Below, piece after piece: positions 22,435-34,838 of a stretch of 64,000 nucleotides of DNA. Position numbers and translations under genes: made by a program. A model generated the notes under the pieces. The model saw nothing but the letters and a program-made list of their open reading frames with translations. It ran no database searches and was not told the DNA's origin. Where the stretch lies: positions 31,001 to 95,000 of the forward strand of contig JAZDSV010000016.1 in assembly GCA_036784855.1 (NCBI GenBank), written 5' to 3'. The stretch comes from Aphelidium insulamus (lineage: Eukaryota; Aphelidiomycota; Aphelidea; Aphelidiaceae). Each line of letters opens with the position of its first letter. Within the stretch, counting starts at the first letter, position 1.

Positions 22435-23927
22435 ATGGCCGGTCCACCGCCGCCACCGCCTCCACCAGCTGCCAGTGCAGCCAGTGCCCCGCCTGCGCCC
22501 GCACCCGGCGCACTGCTGAAGCAAATACAAAAGGGCACTCGGCTCAAGAAGACCGAGACGGTGGACAAGTCGGCCCCGGTGCTGACGGAGGGTCCGTGTG
22601 ACTACACTTCCGTGAGTATCAGCAGAGTACACTGACTGGGTGTGTGCATAGCCAAAGCAACGCCACGAGGTGGTGGTGGTCCTCCCATGGGTGGTATGGT
22701 GCCGGGTGGCGGTGCCGGTGGTGGGGCCCGCGGTCCCGTCATGCCGGCACCTGGCGGTCTGTTTTCCGGCGGTATGCCAAAACTTCGGCCGGCAGGTGGC
22801 GCCAACCCGTCTCCGGCGGTATCCTCGGCACTCTCACCGTCGGCACCGAGTGGACCGTCACCGCATCAAAGACTGGCGCCCGTTCTGCCTGCTGGTGCTG
22901 GCCCGCCGCCCGCCACTGCACCCCGATTTCCGCCACCAGTCACTGCGGCCGACAGTGCGTGACTACATAGTCATTAGCACATCTCATGGCACTTATACAC
23001 ACACATGTACAGAACCAGTCAAGAAGCCCGGGCCGCCGACTTTGCCTCGTGGTCGTGCCGGAAGTGTTTCTACTGTTGATGGGGGTGCTGCTGCAACTGA
23101 AGCATCGCCGCCCACCATTAGTCGTCGTCCTCCGCCTGTGCCGCCTCCAGTTGCTTCCAGGTACAGTATATATTTAGTGTCTGTGTACATTTGTGCATAA
23201 TGTTACTGACAATTTCCGCAGGCCCGCTCCACCTCCACCGCCACGTGGACCACCTGAACAACCGTCGCAACTCGGATCTTCTATGGCTCCGTCGCGATCC
23301 GCCGACTCTCTTCGTATGTCTGATGTGATATTGCATATATGTCATATCAGGTGTACACTTATAAAGCAGGGAGCGGTGGTCGCGCGTCATCGGTTGGACA
23401 GTCACTGGCGGGCACCAATGCCGCCAACAGCAAATCATTGCTCAACTTGGCATCACCGCCCCCTCCACCACCACAAACAGCCCACATGTCATCGCCGTCA
23501 CAGTCTCGCTCATCGCTTTCACGGCCGCCAATGCCACCGCCATCTTCTATGAGTGGCAGCGGTGGCGGTGCCATGGAGCAGGAAGGGCGCTGGCGATTCC
23601 ATGCTGTCACTGATTTGCCGCCACCACGTCCATTTGTCAGCAATGGTCCGCGTGTTTACGTCAGTGGCAACCCGCGGGGCTCTTCACTGGCAGACGGTTT
23701 GTGCCGAATTATTTTTTACGCTATTAACGCTTATTCTAGGCGGCGCGCGTGGACTGGTGCAATCTGCTTCTTCTGGCGGTCTGTCTTCAATGTCGGGCTC
23801 ATCCATGCAAAAGAGTCCGCAGACTGGTCGACGACCGCAACCACCGCCGCCGCCATCCCGTGTCGGCGGTACTGTTCCAGCACCTGGGGGACGACCAGCT
23901 CCGCCGCCACCACCACCACGGCGTTGA
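22435..23927 (+). CDS. WIP/verprolin actin regulator
   Basis: About six short exons. It starts MAGPPPPPPPP and then a WH2 actin-binding motif LLKQIQKGTRLKKT near residue 27. A Gly/Pro-rich region contains LFSGGMPKLRP, the second conserved verprolin block. The C-terminal part has GRWRFHAVTDLPPPRPF, the WASP WH1-binding segment. Many polyproline runs are likely profilin and SH3 sites. WIP/Vrp1 binds WASP and G-actin to drive Arp2/3 actin assembly in endocytosis. Exon 1 must end near 22591-22598 and exon 2 starts at 22652; the exact donor is uncertain (GTCCGT or GTGACT). Ends with PPPPPPRR. Confidence 0.9.
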
Positions 23928-24080
23928 ATATAATCTCACTCTGATGTGTTATTACCTATAACATCGTATGTATATGTAAGCAGAGACTCACAAAGTTTGC
24001 ACAAGTTTATTAGACCATTAATAGTTTGACGACACCCGAGTAAGCCACCGAGGGGAATGGACATTACAGTCGACACACAA

Positions 24081-25023
<943 letters not shown>

Positions 25024-25754
25024 CGCTGGCTACTGGTTGTGTCGCTGTGAGAGTGTGTGTGGATGTGTGGATGTGTGTGCAAGCAACGCAGCTTTGTGTG
25101 TATCTGTGATGGCTGTGAATGCAATTACGGCGTCAAACAATCTCGGCGATCGATTATGTATTAAGTGGTTGAATTAAATAAGCTTAAGCGTTGGACGTCG
25201 TACGTATGCACCTGCTAGAGACATACGCTTCCTTTCAAATATAGTGCGCAAGTGCTACGCTTCTGCAGCAAATTGTAACATACATGCCTAAAGTCGTCGC
25301 GTCTCATGTTAGGAAGATTCACATGCAGAGTGATTATCTTGCCACCTCTTATGTATAACACACAAAGGGAGTTTTTCCGTTGTACACCAACTCAATATTC
25401 AACAACCCAAGTTAAACGGGCAAAGATACATTGCATTTAACTTCTTATATGGCGGAGCAAATTTACCAGGGCTTGAATTACCATCAATGCTATGTAAAGT
25501 ACATGGCCGAGTGTGTTGGTCATGTTGGATCTGCAGAATCACTGGCTAAGTCGCAGCATCACTCTGGCATACATCGCAGCTATATGTATGGTATGCGGTT
25601 CGTGCTTATTGAATAGAAAAGAATCTACGTATTCATATTTATCTATTTATCGGGTATCCTTTTCAAGTTGCGATATCCAACAGGTCACTTGGTTCTATTT
25701 TAACTGTCAAGGCAAGCGATTAGTCACTCCAGCCACCCCATCAACTGAAAGCAA
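25024..25754. other. Intergenic region between Rab11 and the F-box gene
   Basis: Divergent promoters must lie here. It starts with GT-rich sequence (25030-25105) and then AT-rich sequence without a convincing reading frame; small frames at 25431-25616 lack family features. Confidence 0.5.
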
Positions 25755-26967
25755 ATGGTCTGCGCGGCCGTGACACTGCTGCCGGTGGAAGTGGTGGAGC
25801 GCTACGTTCTGCCACGTCTACCCTGCCGCTCTCTGGGCGCTCTGGCGCGGGTGAGTAGCCAGACTTCTTCTCCGCTGAGCTAGTGGCTGACCCGCCCACA
25901 TATAGACATGTCGTCACTTCAGCACCATCCTGCGCAGTGACCACGCGTGGCTGTGTGTGTACGAGAGGCGATTTGGCCGGACGCCGTGGTCACACCTTGG
26001 CGACGCTAATGCAACTACCGCTACCACTACCATAGATGCTGCGGCTGACACAACCGCGACCGTCTCTGACAAGCCGGCGGGCAACGTCACGTCTCATAAC
26101 AACTCCGACACGGTGGCCACCTCGTCGTCGGCGAGGAGCGAGTACATTCGCCGCACCGACCCTCTTATCTCGGTGGCCGCATTTGACACTGTGGTTTGGC
26201 TGAATGGACACTACCTGGACCTAGTGGCCAGTGATGACAGCCCGTTTGGCCGAGAGATACATGTCAAGGCCGTGTGCTGGCTAGACATGCACACACGCGT
26301 CACGAGTGTCGAACGTGGTTGCTACCAGGTGCTGTGGCGCGTGGAACGGGATGGTGGCCACCGCGACACGCCATTCCCGTACAGCTGGGGTGAAGTGTCG
26401 CTGTCGGCATCGCCAATTGATCCCACTACGGGCGACACGGCGGACGTCGAGTCCAGCAGTCGGTTCCGTCTGCACGCCGGCGAATTTCGATCTGTTTCTG
26501 ACAGCAGTAATCATAATCAAAGTAATGGGAAGCTGTGGCTGTGCGGCGACGGCGTGTTGCGCGTACATCAACAGTTTGGGGACGTTCTGCTGCGAGTGTC
26601 GGACACGCATTCCGGCCAGTGGAAGTCTGGTGTCAAGTTTGATTGCGTAGCATTGCGCAAGCTGAGTGGAGATCCCGACAGTGCCAACGCAGAGTTCGAA
26701 GCGCCGCAGCATCAGCTGCAACAGTTTCTGCAACGCCAAGTGTATCCGCGAGTGCAGAGTGTGGCACACCACTCGCAAACCCTACTGCAACCAGACAATG
26801 ATGCTGGCGCAGTACCGCCGCCAGAGCGTGCATTCGGGGTGCGCCGCGAAGAGCTGACGGATGAATTTGACGAGTTTGACAGCAACTCTGACGGTCAGAG
26901 TGACGATGTGTGGTCGCTGGAGGATGCAGGTGGAGCTCATAGCGATATTGGTGTGGACGAAGGGTGA
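25755..26967 (+). CDS. F-box protein
   Basis: Exons 25755-25850 and 25906-26967 join to 385 residues. Residues 8-55 form an F-box: LLPVEVVERYVLPRLPCRSLGALARTC then HFSTILRSDHAWLCVYERRFG, with the intron inside the motif. F-box proteins link substrates to SCF ubiquitin ligases through Skp1. The rest contains a Trp-rich central region (YQVLWRVERDGG, FPYSWGEVSL), resembling the beta-sandwich of plant-type PP2 F-box proteins, though I am not certain. The tail is strongly acidic with DEFDEFDSNSDGQSDD. Confidence 0.82.
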
Positions 26968-27185
26968 CTAGACAGCACTCGACTCATTGTTGGCATACAC
27001 TACTGTATAGAAATACGCAATATAATCTGTTTTTACATTTACAGCGACCAAATCCCCCCAAGGAGCGTGGGAACTGCACACCCGACCGAAACCCACATGC
27101 ACATCAATGTGCCCGCTGATTGGCTGGCCGCTCGTTGCGCCCACGGAGATTTTTGCTTGCGGCAATTGCTTTATTCCTCGCTCAG

Positions 27186-27581
27186 ATGCTGGTGTGGTGC
27201 ACAATATTCTTTGTTGCTCTGGAAGTGCTAGAAAGCGCGTCGCATGCGGCCCCGACGTGTGCTCCCATTCGCATATTGCCGGTGGACTTTGACGACAGCA
27301 TTAAGAGATTGGAGCCCACATCTTGGGCAGCATCGCCATTTCAGCCCACTTTGCAACAGCTTACGGAGCTTGGGCATCGACGCTACAAACACATATATAG
27401 TGGCACAGCATCGCCATTCCTCCCCACTTCTCACCAGCTTGCCGCGCTTGGGCATCGACGCTATGAACACAGGAATGTTGGCGCAAGGCGCTCAAGGCGG
27501 CAGTACGTTCGACACTTACCGCCGACCACCGACGGTGCCCACAGACCATTGATTCACATTGATCCCGGCCTGTTTCGCTGA
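27186..27581 (+). CDS. Small secreted protein with internal repeat
   Basis: 131 residues from ATG 27186. The N-terminus MLVWCTIFFVALEVLESASHA is a signal peptide. The same frame is open upstream to 27120 without an ATG and would lengthen the hydrophobic stretch, so an upstream exon cannot be excluded. The mature part has a repeat of about 25 residues: ASPFQPTLQQLTELGHRRYK and then ASPFLPTSHQLAALGHRRYE. An AATAAA follows the stop directly. Its signal region resembles the next gene (LAQMLVW against LAQVLVW), so the two are probable paralogues. Confidence 0.65.
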   Translation: MLVWCTIFFVALEVLESASHAAPTCAPIRILPVDFDDSIKRLEPTSWAASPFQPTLQQLTELGHRRYKHIYSGTASPFLPTSHQLAALGHRRYEHRNVGARRSRRQYVRHLPPTTDGAHRPLIHIDPGLFR

Positions 27582-27637
27582 ATAAAAATATGCACAACTA
27601 TATCTACATCCAATTCTACCATTTCACATATAAACAA

Positions 27638-27700
27638 GGCTTCAGATGCAGGCTTCAGATGCAATCCAAGCTTCAGATGCACGCGCAATGCAGATGCAGA
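27638..27700 (+). repeat. Short direct repeats upstream of the second secreted gene
   Basis: The word CTTCAGATGCA occurs three times, then GCAGATGCAGATGCA. They sit about 80-140 bases upstream of a TATA box and may be regulatory binding sites. Confidence 0.55.
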
Positions 27701-27768
27701 TGCACACGCGACCTCCTATCACTCGCTGATTGGCCGATCGCGTGCATGCAGCTTGCATCCTGGGCGCA

Positions 27769-27778
27769 CTATAAAAGG
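27769..27778 (+). promoter_or_regulatory. TATA box of the second secreted gene
   Basis: ACTATAAAAGG at about 27769, 88 bases upstream of the ATG at 27857. It is the clearest TATA box in the window. Confidence 0.65.
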
Positions 27779-27856
27779 CGTGCTCGTGGCTGCACAAATC
27801 GGACAAGCTCACATCAGCAGTTTACATCATCATTGGTTTACGTTACACGTTCAACT

Positions 27857-28216
27857 ATGGCATTTTCGATCAAGTTGTTGGCCGTTATTTTGGCTCAGGT
27901 GTTGGTGTGGTCCGGTGCAAACAGTGCGCCCATGTGGAGATTGGATGACTATGTGTACCCGACCTACGCACCACAGCCCCTTCCTACTGCTGCGGACTTC
28001 GATCGCAGTGCTAATGGTAGAGGTCCTAGCATTTACACGATGAGCCATCGTCACGGTCATGATGATGGTCATTCGATCCATACAAGTACAGAGTATAAAA
28101 ATTGGCGGGACGTTCTGCCTCCATCGGGAGAAAAACCTTCTCACACTGTCGTTGTAACTCGTAACAACCGAAGTCCTGAATATGATAGTTTGGGATCAAA
28201 GGGGTCCTGGTACTAG
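27857..28216 (+). CDS. Small secreted His-rich protein
   Basis: 119 residues from ATG 27857; earlier frame lacks an ATG in good context. Signal peptide MAFSIKLLAVILAQVLVWSG with likely cleavage after ANSA. The mature chain contains a His-rich MSHRHGHDDGHSIH segment that could bind metal, and no Cys. Strong TATA box suggests regulated or high expression. Pairs with the gene at 27186. Function unknown; small secreted proteins of this sort can be cell-wall proteins or effectors. Confidence 0.72.
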   Translation: MAFSIKLLAVILAQVLVWSGANSAPMWRLDDYVYPTYAPQPLPTAADFDRSANGRGPSIYTMSHRHGHDDGHSIHTSTEYKNWRDVLPPSGEKPSHTVVVTRNNRSPEYDSLGSKGSWY

Positions 28217-28343
28217 CCGCCTCATTCTGCACGTCGACATGGCTATTTCGCAGGCAACAGATGGACGACTACAATAAATTCAATTCGTTCAACTGATACA
28301 TCCCATCTCTGTACATATAAATATTGCTGGCACACAGTCGCAC

Positions 28344-30269
28344 ATGCCGCAACCAGGCCAGCAAACGGTGCAACACCCGCTGCAGGCTGACTCTGACTCG
28401 CCGCCCACCGCGGTGGTGGCACCGTCCCCCGCTGATGCCGCCGTCGATGTCAACTCGCCTGACACTTCGTCCCGCGGCGGTGATAATGCTCCAGACACTG
28501 ACGACATGACACCGCTCTTCCCGTCCACATTCAGTGGCTTCCTGTGGGAGGTGCTGCTGGGCAGCGGGGCCAGTGCCTCGCCCACCACCACCACTGTTAC
28601 CGCATTGCACCCGGACCCAGATGCACCCTCCACTGCCTCCATGGTGTCGTTGCCCGCTCGCGGCGGCGCCACCTATCCGACTTCTCACGGCACGGTTACG
28701 TCAGCCTCTGTGCCACACTTGACCACGACCACTCCGCGCACCCAGGCGCCACCCCGCCCACAGCCCCAGCCACAACAGAGCCACGCACGAATATCTGCAC
28801 GGCGAGAATCGGACACGGGCGACAATGATACGCCCACATATGCGCCCGGCTCACCCGACAATGCATCGTTCTCACGGCCGCCGCCAACAGTCGCCGCCGC
28901 AAATGACCACGACTTCTCATCGCCCCAACCATCGCAGTCTCTGTCGCCGTCCACGGCGTCCGAGAGACCGCCGTCACTGTTGGACGGCGCATTCAACCTG
29001 GTGTCGTCGTACTGGAACGCGGCGCTGCATTATCCGCCCGCAGATGCACTGGCCACCGCCACCACAGATCTGTTGCCGTCTGGTGTGGGCAGTGGTAGGT
29101 TGGCTCGCATGGTTGCTGTATCTTACAAGTGAGTGGCAGATGGTTCAGACATGCCGCCGCCAGTCAGTCAGCTAAACACTGGCACCGGCAAGTGTTATAC
29201 ACCTACATATGTCTATATTCATCTATATTCTCATCGACTGTAACAGCCAACTCTCCGTTGGCATACTTTGTAGACATTGATGAACCGTTGGAGTTGACTG
29301 ACCGCACAACTGAAGGCATCGAGTCTGTGCTCACCGACCGCATGGCCCGACAGGTGCGGTGATATGTAAACAGCAGAACTTGCCTTCAACGCAATCCGAT
29401 GTAGCTACGGCCACACCTTCCGTCGAGGATACGGCACAACGTCCGATGGTCACTTGTGTATTCGCTGGGACAGCATGGCATATCGCTGAGGTACATTGTA
29501 TATATATTTTTGCTTCAAACATCACATGTGTAATATACGTGGCAGTACAATGTACAAGCGGTTGGACACCTTTTGCCAGGAAGAATTTGCGGGCGCTGGG
29601 CATTCCTGTCCATCACTATTGTGCGTACGGGACTCGGAGGGCGCAGTGTTTGGCGCGTTCGTCACAGAGTTGTGGCGGCCAAGCAGCGGCACCGGTCACG
29701 TCACTGGCGGTCATGCATCCGTGTATGAATCACATGGTGGTGTGCATGCTACCACGTCTGCTGCTGGCAACCAGCTCCACGATCCCGCCGGCACCGCCAT
29801 GATGTTGACTGGTCGGGGCCGTAGCTATTACGGTACCGGGGAGTGGTAAGTACTTATTGGATATGTTGTTGTCTTATATATGGAACTGACGTTGCATGCA
29901 GCTTTCTGTTTCGGGTGGAGGAGCCACAGGGCGTCCATGATGACAGTGCTTTGACCCTGTCTGTATTTCCATGGTCCTTCAAGAATGACTATTTCATGCT
30001 CAGCGAGGCCAACTTTATGGCGATGGGTGGCGGGTAAGAGTTAAGTAGATGTAAATATGCATATACCTAATACTACAAGTGTAATTATATGTACTTAATA
30101 TATATATAACTATGGCAGAAACGGAAAGTTCAGTTTGTTTCTGGACGGCGACTTTGACCGCGGCTCTTCGCGGCCAACGCCGACATTTGACCATGACCGG
30201 CCGCTGTGCAACAACAGCAAGACTGGAGAGTTCTTTTGTGTAGCCCTGGAAGTTTGGGGTTTCTTGTAG
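28344..30269 (+). CDS. TLDc-domain protein (OXR1/NCOA7-like)
   Basis: Six exons (28344-29094, 29247-29353, 29405-29490, 29546-29845, 29902-30033, 30119-30269) keep frame throughout. The first 250 residues are Ser/Thr/Pro-rich and disordered. The TLDc domain starts ALTDRMARQLRPHLPSRI-like at the exon 2/3 joint, continues WSLVYSLGQHGISLSTMYKRL across introns, CPSLLCVRDSEGAVFGAFVTE, YYGTGE and FLFRVEE, and ends ANFMAMGGGNGKFSLFLDGD then VALEVWGF. All conserved TLDc blocks are present. TLDc proteins protect against oxidative stress, and several bind and regulate the V-ATPase. Exon 3 is only recognisable by splicing at 29405, as the raw frame contains stops. Confidence 0.92.
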
Positions 30270-30303
30270 TAGTATAGATGTTGTTTTCGTATCTCCGGTC
30301 TAT

Positions 30304-31086
30304 TCAATTAAGAATTGGTGTGTAAACATCGGGCTCGGGCGGGAACACGTCTGCCAGCCACTGGTCATCATCTAGTAGCTCTTTCTCTTCACATGGCGAG
30401 TGTGCGTTTGTGTCGACAATAGCGGATACTATAGGTCCCTCTTCGGTTGCCGTCCAGTCGCCACCTTGCGAGTGCTCCACATTAAAAGCGCTGCTTGCCA
30501 CGCTGGACTCGCCGTCGGTATGCATTCCACTGGTGGTAGATGAGGTGCTTTGATTACACATCTGGCGTGAGCGCTCTCTTTGCTTCTCTCTGTATTTTTT
30601 CTGTCTCGCCCTTTGCAGGGCCAACGCCCGGTCTTCGTCAGCTGGTGTCTATTGTCACAAATTAGTGATTTCGATTACACAGCATCAGCAGCATCCACAG
30701 CGTACCTTTTGCCGCACAAGGCGAACCTTTTTCTTTTTCACGGCCTTGACGGCTTGAGTGGACTTGGCGGCCTTGGTGGCACTAGTGCACTTGGTGGCCT
30801 TGACGGCTCCAGTGGACGTGGTGGCCTGAGTAGACTTGACGGCCCTTCTTCTGGGAGATGGCGGAGGCAGTGGTGGAATATCATCGGGAGCGCGAGTAGC
30901 CGCGATGGCTTGAATGGCTGCGAATCGCTGACGCCAGTATTCATTAAGCGACACGAATTTATAGCAGTCTGCCTGGTATATCACAGCAGTGTCGGGTGAC
31001 GGTGTGGCTACTGCAGCTGCCAAACGCGCCGATGCAGAAAATATCGCGGCGATTAATGCGACGCGATAAAAGTTTTTTGTGTGCAT
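30304..31086 (-). CDS. Third bZIP-like basic protein with signal-peptide-like start
   Basis: Exons 31086-30706 and 30648-30304, phase 0, give 241 residues. The N-terminus (YRVALIAAIFSASARLAAAVA) resembles a signal peptide. A Lys/Ala/Thr repeat region (KATKCTSATKAAKSTQ) like linker histone tails follows. After the intron comes a basic helix RALALQRARQKKYREKQRER, then an acidic tail with DDDQWLADVF. The basic helix and the W-L-x-x-F end match the copies at 4.6-6.7 kb. Its start overlaps the upstream region of the Dbp8 gene, so the pair shares a divergent promoter of under 50 bases. Confidence 0.6.
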
Positions 31087-31120
31087 TTCAGGAGAGGCAC
31101 GCAAAGAATCTTCGGTATTA

Positions 31121-32733
31121 ATGGCATTCAGACTCTTTTCCGCCAAGTGTGCACCGGCCATTGCCGCTGAAGCTGCCAATACAGAGACCGTGGCAGCTGA
31201 CGATAAAGAAGATGATGCAGTAGTGGTGGCCAAGGTGGACGTGGTGCCGGAGCCGGCGGAGCAAGCAGTGGTTTTCTCCACTGGCGTCCCGAACGCGTCA
31301 TCTTTCACGGATCTGGGCCTGGACGCGTGCCTGGTGGACAGTCTGACCGCGGTGGCTATCCGGCACCCCACCGCCATCCAGTCGGCATGCATACCCGCCA
31401 TCCTGGCCGGACGCAGTGTCATTGGATCCGCGCGGACCGGCAGCGGCAAGACCGCAGCATTTGCATTGCCGATGCTGCAGCAGCTCTCACGCGACAAGTA
31501 CGGCATATTCGGCCTGGTGTTGACGCCCACTCGGGAGCTGGCATTCCAAATTGCCGACCAGTTCAAAGTGATGGGCGAGTCTGTTGGTCTGCGCCTCTGT
31601 GTCATTGTTGGCGGTGTCGGTATGTATTGTGTGCCGTTAGTGTCCTTACTTGTATCAATTGTATGCGATCCGTCTATCAGGTTATTACCTTCATGCCTCT
31701 GCATATGCACGTCTATTGATCTTGACAGATATGATGAAGCAAGCATTGGAGTTGACGAAGCGGCCCCACATCGTGGTGGCCACTCCCGGACGTTTTGCCG
31801 ACCATGTGAACAGCAGCCCGGACGCCGTGTTCTTGAAGCGCTTGCAATTTCTGGTGCTTGACGAGGCGGACCGTATGCTGGAATCATCGTTCGCCGACGC
31901 GCTGGACACCATAATCTCGCAACTTCCACGGCAGCGGCAGACACTGCTCTTCAGCGCCACCATGACACCGGCCGTGCAGCAGCTCGCCACCGACAAGACA
32001 TTTATCTACCGTGACTGCGAGACATTCGACACCGTGGCCAAACTGGACCAGCGATACCTCATCACGCCGTCACTCGTGCGTGACGCCCATTTGGTCAATC
32101 TGGTGCGCGACAAGTACGCCGGTCACACCACCATTGTGTTCACGGCCAAGTGCCAGACGTGCGAGCTGATCCGCGTGATGCTGCGCCAGTTAAAGATTGA
32201 TAGCACGGCGCTGCACTCTCAGATGAACCAGGAGAATCGACTGTCATCACTGGCACGCTTCCGCACCGGTCTCGTGCCCGTACTGATCATTACCGATGTT
32301 GGCAGTCGGTGAGTACGGTCATCTACAATATTATCCGTGCATACTATTTTACTCTATTGACACATATGTTAGTGGTCTGGATATTCCACAGGTGCAACTG
32401 GTAATCAATTACGATGTCCCGCCCAATGCCACCGACTACATCCACCGGGTGGGACGAACAGCGCGCGCGGGACGTGGTGGCCGCGCCATCTCGCTGGTGA
32501 CCGAGTATGACGTGGACCTGGTGTTGAATATCGAGGCAAAGACTGGCCGCAAGCTGGTGGCGGAAGATGTGTCCGAGACGGCTGTCAATGATATCCTGAC
32601 CACTGTGGCGGAGGCGAAGCGGGAAGCGAGCCTCTTCCTAAAGGACACAAATTTTGGTGCCAAGCGCCGCGCCAACGCCCTGAAGAACGGCACGCTTCCC
32701 AAGAAGGTGCACAAGAAAACTAGAGCTGCTTAA
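31121..32733 (+). CDS. DBP8: DEAD-box RNA helicase, Dbp8/DDX49 type
   Basis: Exons 31121-31619, 31729-32308 and 32373-32733 give 479 residues in frame. Motifs in order: Q-motif [26 protein letters not shown], Ia PTRELA, Ib [36 protein letters not shown] across intron 2, [13 protein letters not shown]. The short C-terminal tail after motif VI with [10 protein letters not shown] is typical of Dbp8/DDX49, which acts in 40S ribosome biogenesis in the nucleolus. ATG 31121 follows an acidic-prone leader; the frame is open further upstream without ATG. Confidence 0.93.
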
Positions 32734-32816
32734 ATCACTGTGATGTACATTGTCAGACAGCCGAATACTTGTGTATGTGTAGCCATGTCACAAAAATGTT
32801 AACGTTATGATCGCTG

Positions 32817-34730
32817 TTATGATGGTGTGGGCAGCATGTCCAGCATGGTGTGGTCACTGTCCCGCGGGATGCGTTGCAACAGCCCCGAGTAGACGCCATC
32901 GTAGTAGCACCTCAGTATGTATGGACACCACGCGGCACAGCAGACATGCCACATATCTTCACGGCCGCTGTGCTTGACTGCTGAAGCCGTGCGCCTGATG
33001 CATGCCGTCAAATGTCTTCCAATAGCCGGACCAATGTCCAACACCGGCAACACTCTCAGAGCATTAAACACCGTCAGATAGGCGTTGGTGAGGCGGGCCA
33101 GCGCCGGATAGCCGAGCAATTCGGGAGGCGGCTGTGCGGCAGACTGTGTAGACACGGTGGGCGACGGCGATGTTGTCGACAGTGTGACCGCCATGCTGGA
33201 CCTTGCAGCGCCGGCATTTACATCAGCCATCTCTGCCACAAAGTCGGCAATGGCGCGGTCCAGCTGCTCGGTGATCATGTCGTGCAGACGGGTGACAAAG
33301 AGCGGCGTCAGCGCCGACCTCAGGTCCAGCCCCTTGCGCGACATGGCCACCCCAAAGTGTGACGCCTGCGTCATCAGCGTGGCCAGTGTGGCCGTGTCTT
33401 CAATGAGGCGTAACTGTTCGGTGACGCCGGGCACCAGCTTCTCGTCGACGACGTACAGCAAAAACGTGGACAGTATCGCGGCGGTGTGCGTACAGCCCGT
33501 TAACCGTAGCGTGGGACACAGGCGACGCAGTGAGTCGCGGTCAGTGTCGGCAAGGAGCGCCACGTCTCCGTCGGCGAATATGGCCTGGAACTGCGTGACA
33601 ATGTCGATCAGTGTGGAGCGCGCCATGTCCATCAGGGACTTGAGTAGCTGGGCGGCCGCGTGTGACGCCGGCGAGGCCGACAGCAAGAGCGCCGCGGACG
33701 ACGATGATATCGCCTTCAGTGGCGGCGCATGTCCCGCCACGGCCGAGTAGTGTTTCAGCCGCGCGTGTTCCTCGCAGCACTGTCGCCATCGCGTCTGCCA
33801 CGACTCCAGACGCGCCACCAGGAAGGCGACACGCAGCGACGCCTCCCCAAACACTCGCAGCCGCCGCAGATAGCCCACGGTGCGCAGGGCCGAGTGCAGC
33901 GCCTGGTCGTGTCGCAACGACGCCAACAACTCCACCACCATCTCACCCTGCACGACACCGTCGGCAACCCGCACCATCCCAGCAATCAGCGGCGTGGGGT
34001 AGCGGCGGTGCAGGCGGTGGCAGTGCGTGTGCAACTCCAGCGCCTGGTCGTAGAAGCCTTGGTGCACCAAGGCGCTCAGCAGCTGTGGAATGTCCAGCAG
34101 GTCGAGCACACGGTCGTGCAGGCGCAGTACGGCTGCCGCATCGCCCGACTGCTGCTTCAGCGCGTACAGAGACGCCTGTGGCTGCTGCTCTGTGCTGGTC
34201 GCGGTCAGGCCAAGAAAGCGCCGGCAAGTGTTCTGGGCGCGGTCCACGGACTCTACAATCGTGGCAATCTTGGCCGCGGCCGGGGAATCGGCATGGTCAT
34301 CCCCACCTGTAGTAGCTGGCGATGGACACAGGGCTTCTGCGAAAGCTTGTGCCGTCTGGTGGCAGTGGATGAATGAGCGGTACTCGGCGGTGCACAGTTC
34401 CGACAGCCGGGTGTCCAGTTCGGCGATGCGGGCATCATGCACCGCAGGCAGCTGCTGCAACTGCTTCAGCGGTGTGGCAGCCAGCTGTGAGACCACATAA
34501 TTGGTGTAGACGGGCAGGCGCAGTGCACTGGCCAGCCGTTGCCGGTGATCAGCAGCGGCTGTGTCGGACGGCGCAAACGGACCGGCAGCGGCTACGGAGC
34601 GAGGTGATGGCAGTACAGCAGAGGCAGCAGCAGCACCGCCACCACTTCCATCCCCCGCGGCATCCACGCCAGCAGAGAGCAGCAGCTGCTGGCACAGACG
34701 CTGCACAACGGCGGCATCGTGCGGCGGCAT
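32817..34730 (-). CDS. COG8: COG complex subunit 8 (Dor1 family)
   Basis: Intronless, 637 residues from ATG 34730 (MPPHDAAVVQ). An upstream in-frame extension to 34838 exists but looks unlike the family. Conserved blocks: LPVYTNYVVSQLAATPL near residue 70, CTAEYRSFIHCH, LLDIPQLLSALVHQGFYDQALELH near 235 and RRYPTPLIAGM. These match the N-terminal half of Cog8/Dor1. COG8 is in lobe B of the conserved oligomeric Golgi tethering complex for retrograde intra-Golgi vesicles. The middle and C-terminal parts are helical with several Ala/Ser-rich linkers. Confidence 0.9.
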   Translation of the reverse strand: MPPHDAAVVQRLCQQLLLSAGVDAAGDGSGGGAAAASAVLPSPRSVAAAGPFAPSDTAAADHRQRLASALRLPVYTNYVVSQLAATPLKQLQQLPAVHDARIAELDTRLSELCTAEYRSFIHCHQTAQAFAEALCPSPATTGGDDHADSPAAAKIATIVESVDRAQNTCRRFLGLTATSTEQQPQASLYALKQQSGDAAAVLRLHDRVLDLLDIPQLLSALVHQGFYDQALELHTHCHRLHRRYPTPLIAGMVRVADGVVQGEMVVELLASLRHDQALHSALRTVGYLRRLRVFGEASLRVAFLVARLESWQTRWRQCCEEHARLKHYSAVAGHAPPLKAISSSSAALLLSASPASHAAAQLLKSLMDMARSTLIDIVTQFQAIFADGDVALLADTDRDSLRRLCPTLRLTGCTHTAAILSTFLLYVVDEKLVPGVTEQLRLIEDTATLATLMTQASHFGVAMSRKGLDLRSALTPLFVTRLHDMITEQLDRAIADFVAEMADVNAGAARSSMAVTLSTTSPSPTVSTQSAAQPPPELLGYPALARLTNAYLTVFNALRVLPVLDIGPAIGRHLTACIRRTASAVKHSGREDMWHVCCAAWCPYILRCYYDGVYSGLLQRIPRDSDHTMLDMLPTPS

Positions 34731-34838
34731 TGGCCCGATTATTTCTCTGTGTGTGTGTGATTGAACGTCTATTGCTCTATTGCCTATCGGACAACGACCC
34801 GACGTATGTATTGCAGTTCGAAAACTATTTACATGCAA

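Noticed and set aside
30685-31944. Long minus-strand frame of 419 codons
   Set aside because: Most of it lies antisense to the Dbp8 coding region; only the part after ATG 31086 belongs to the bZIP-like gene.
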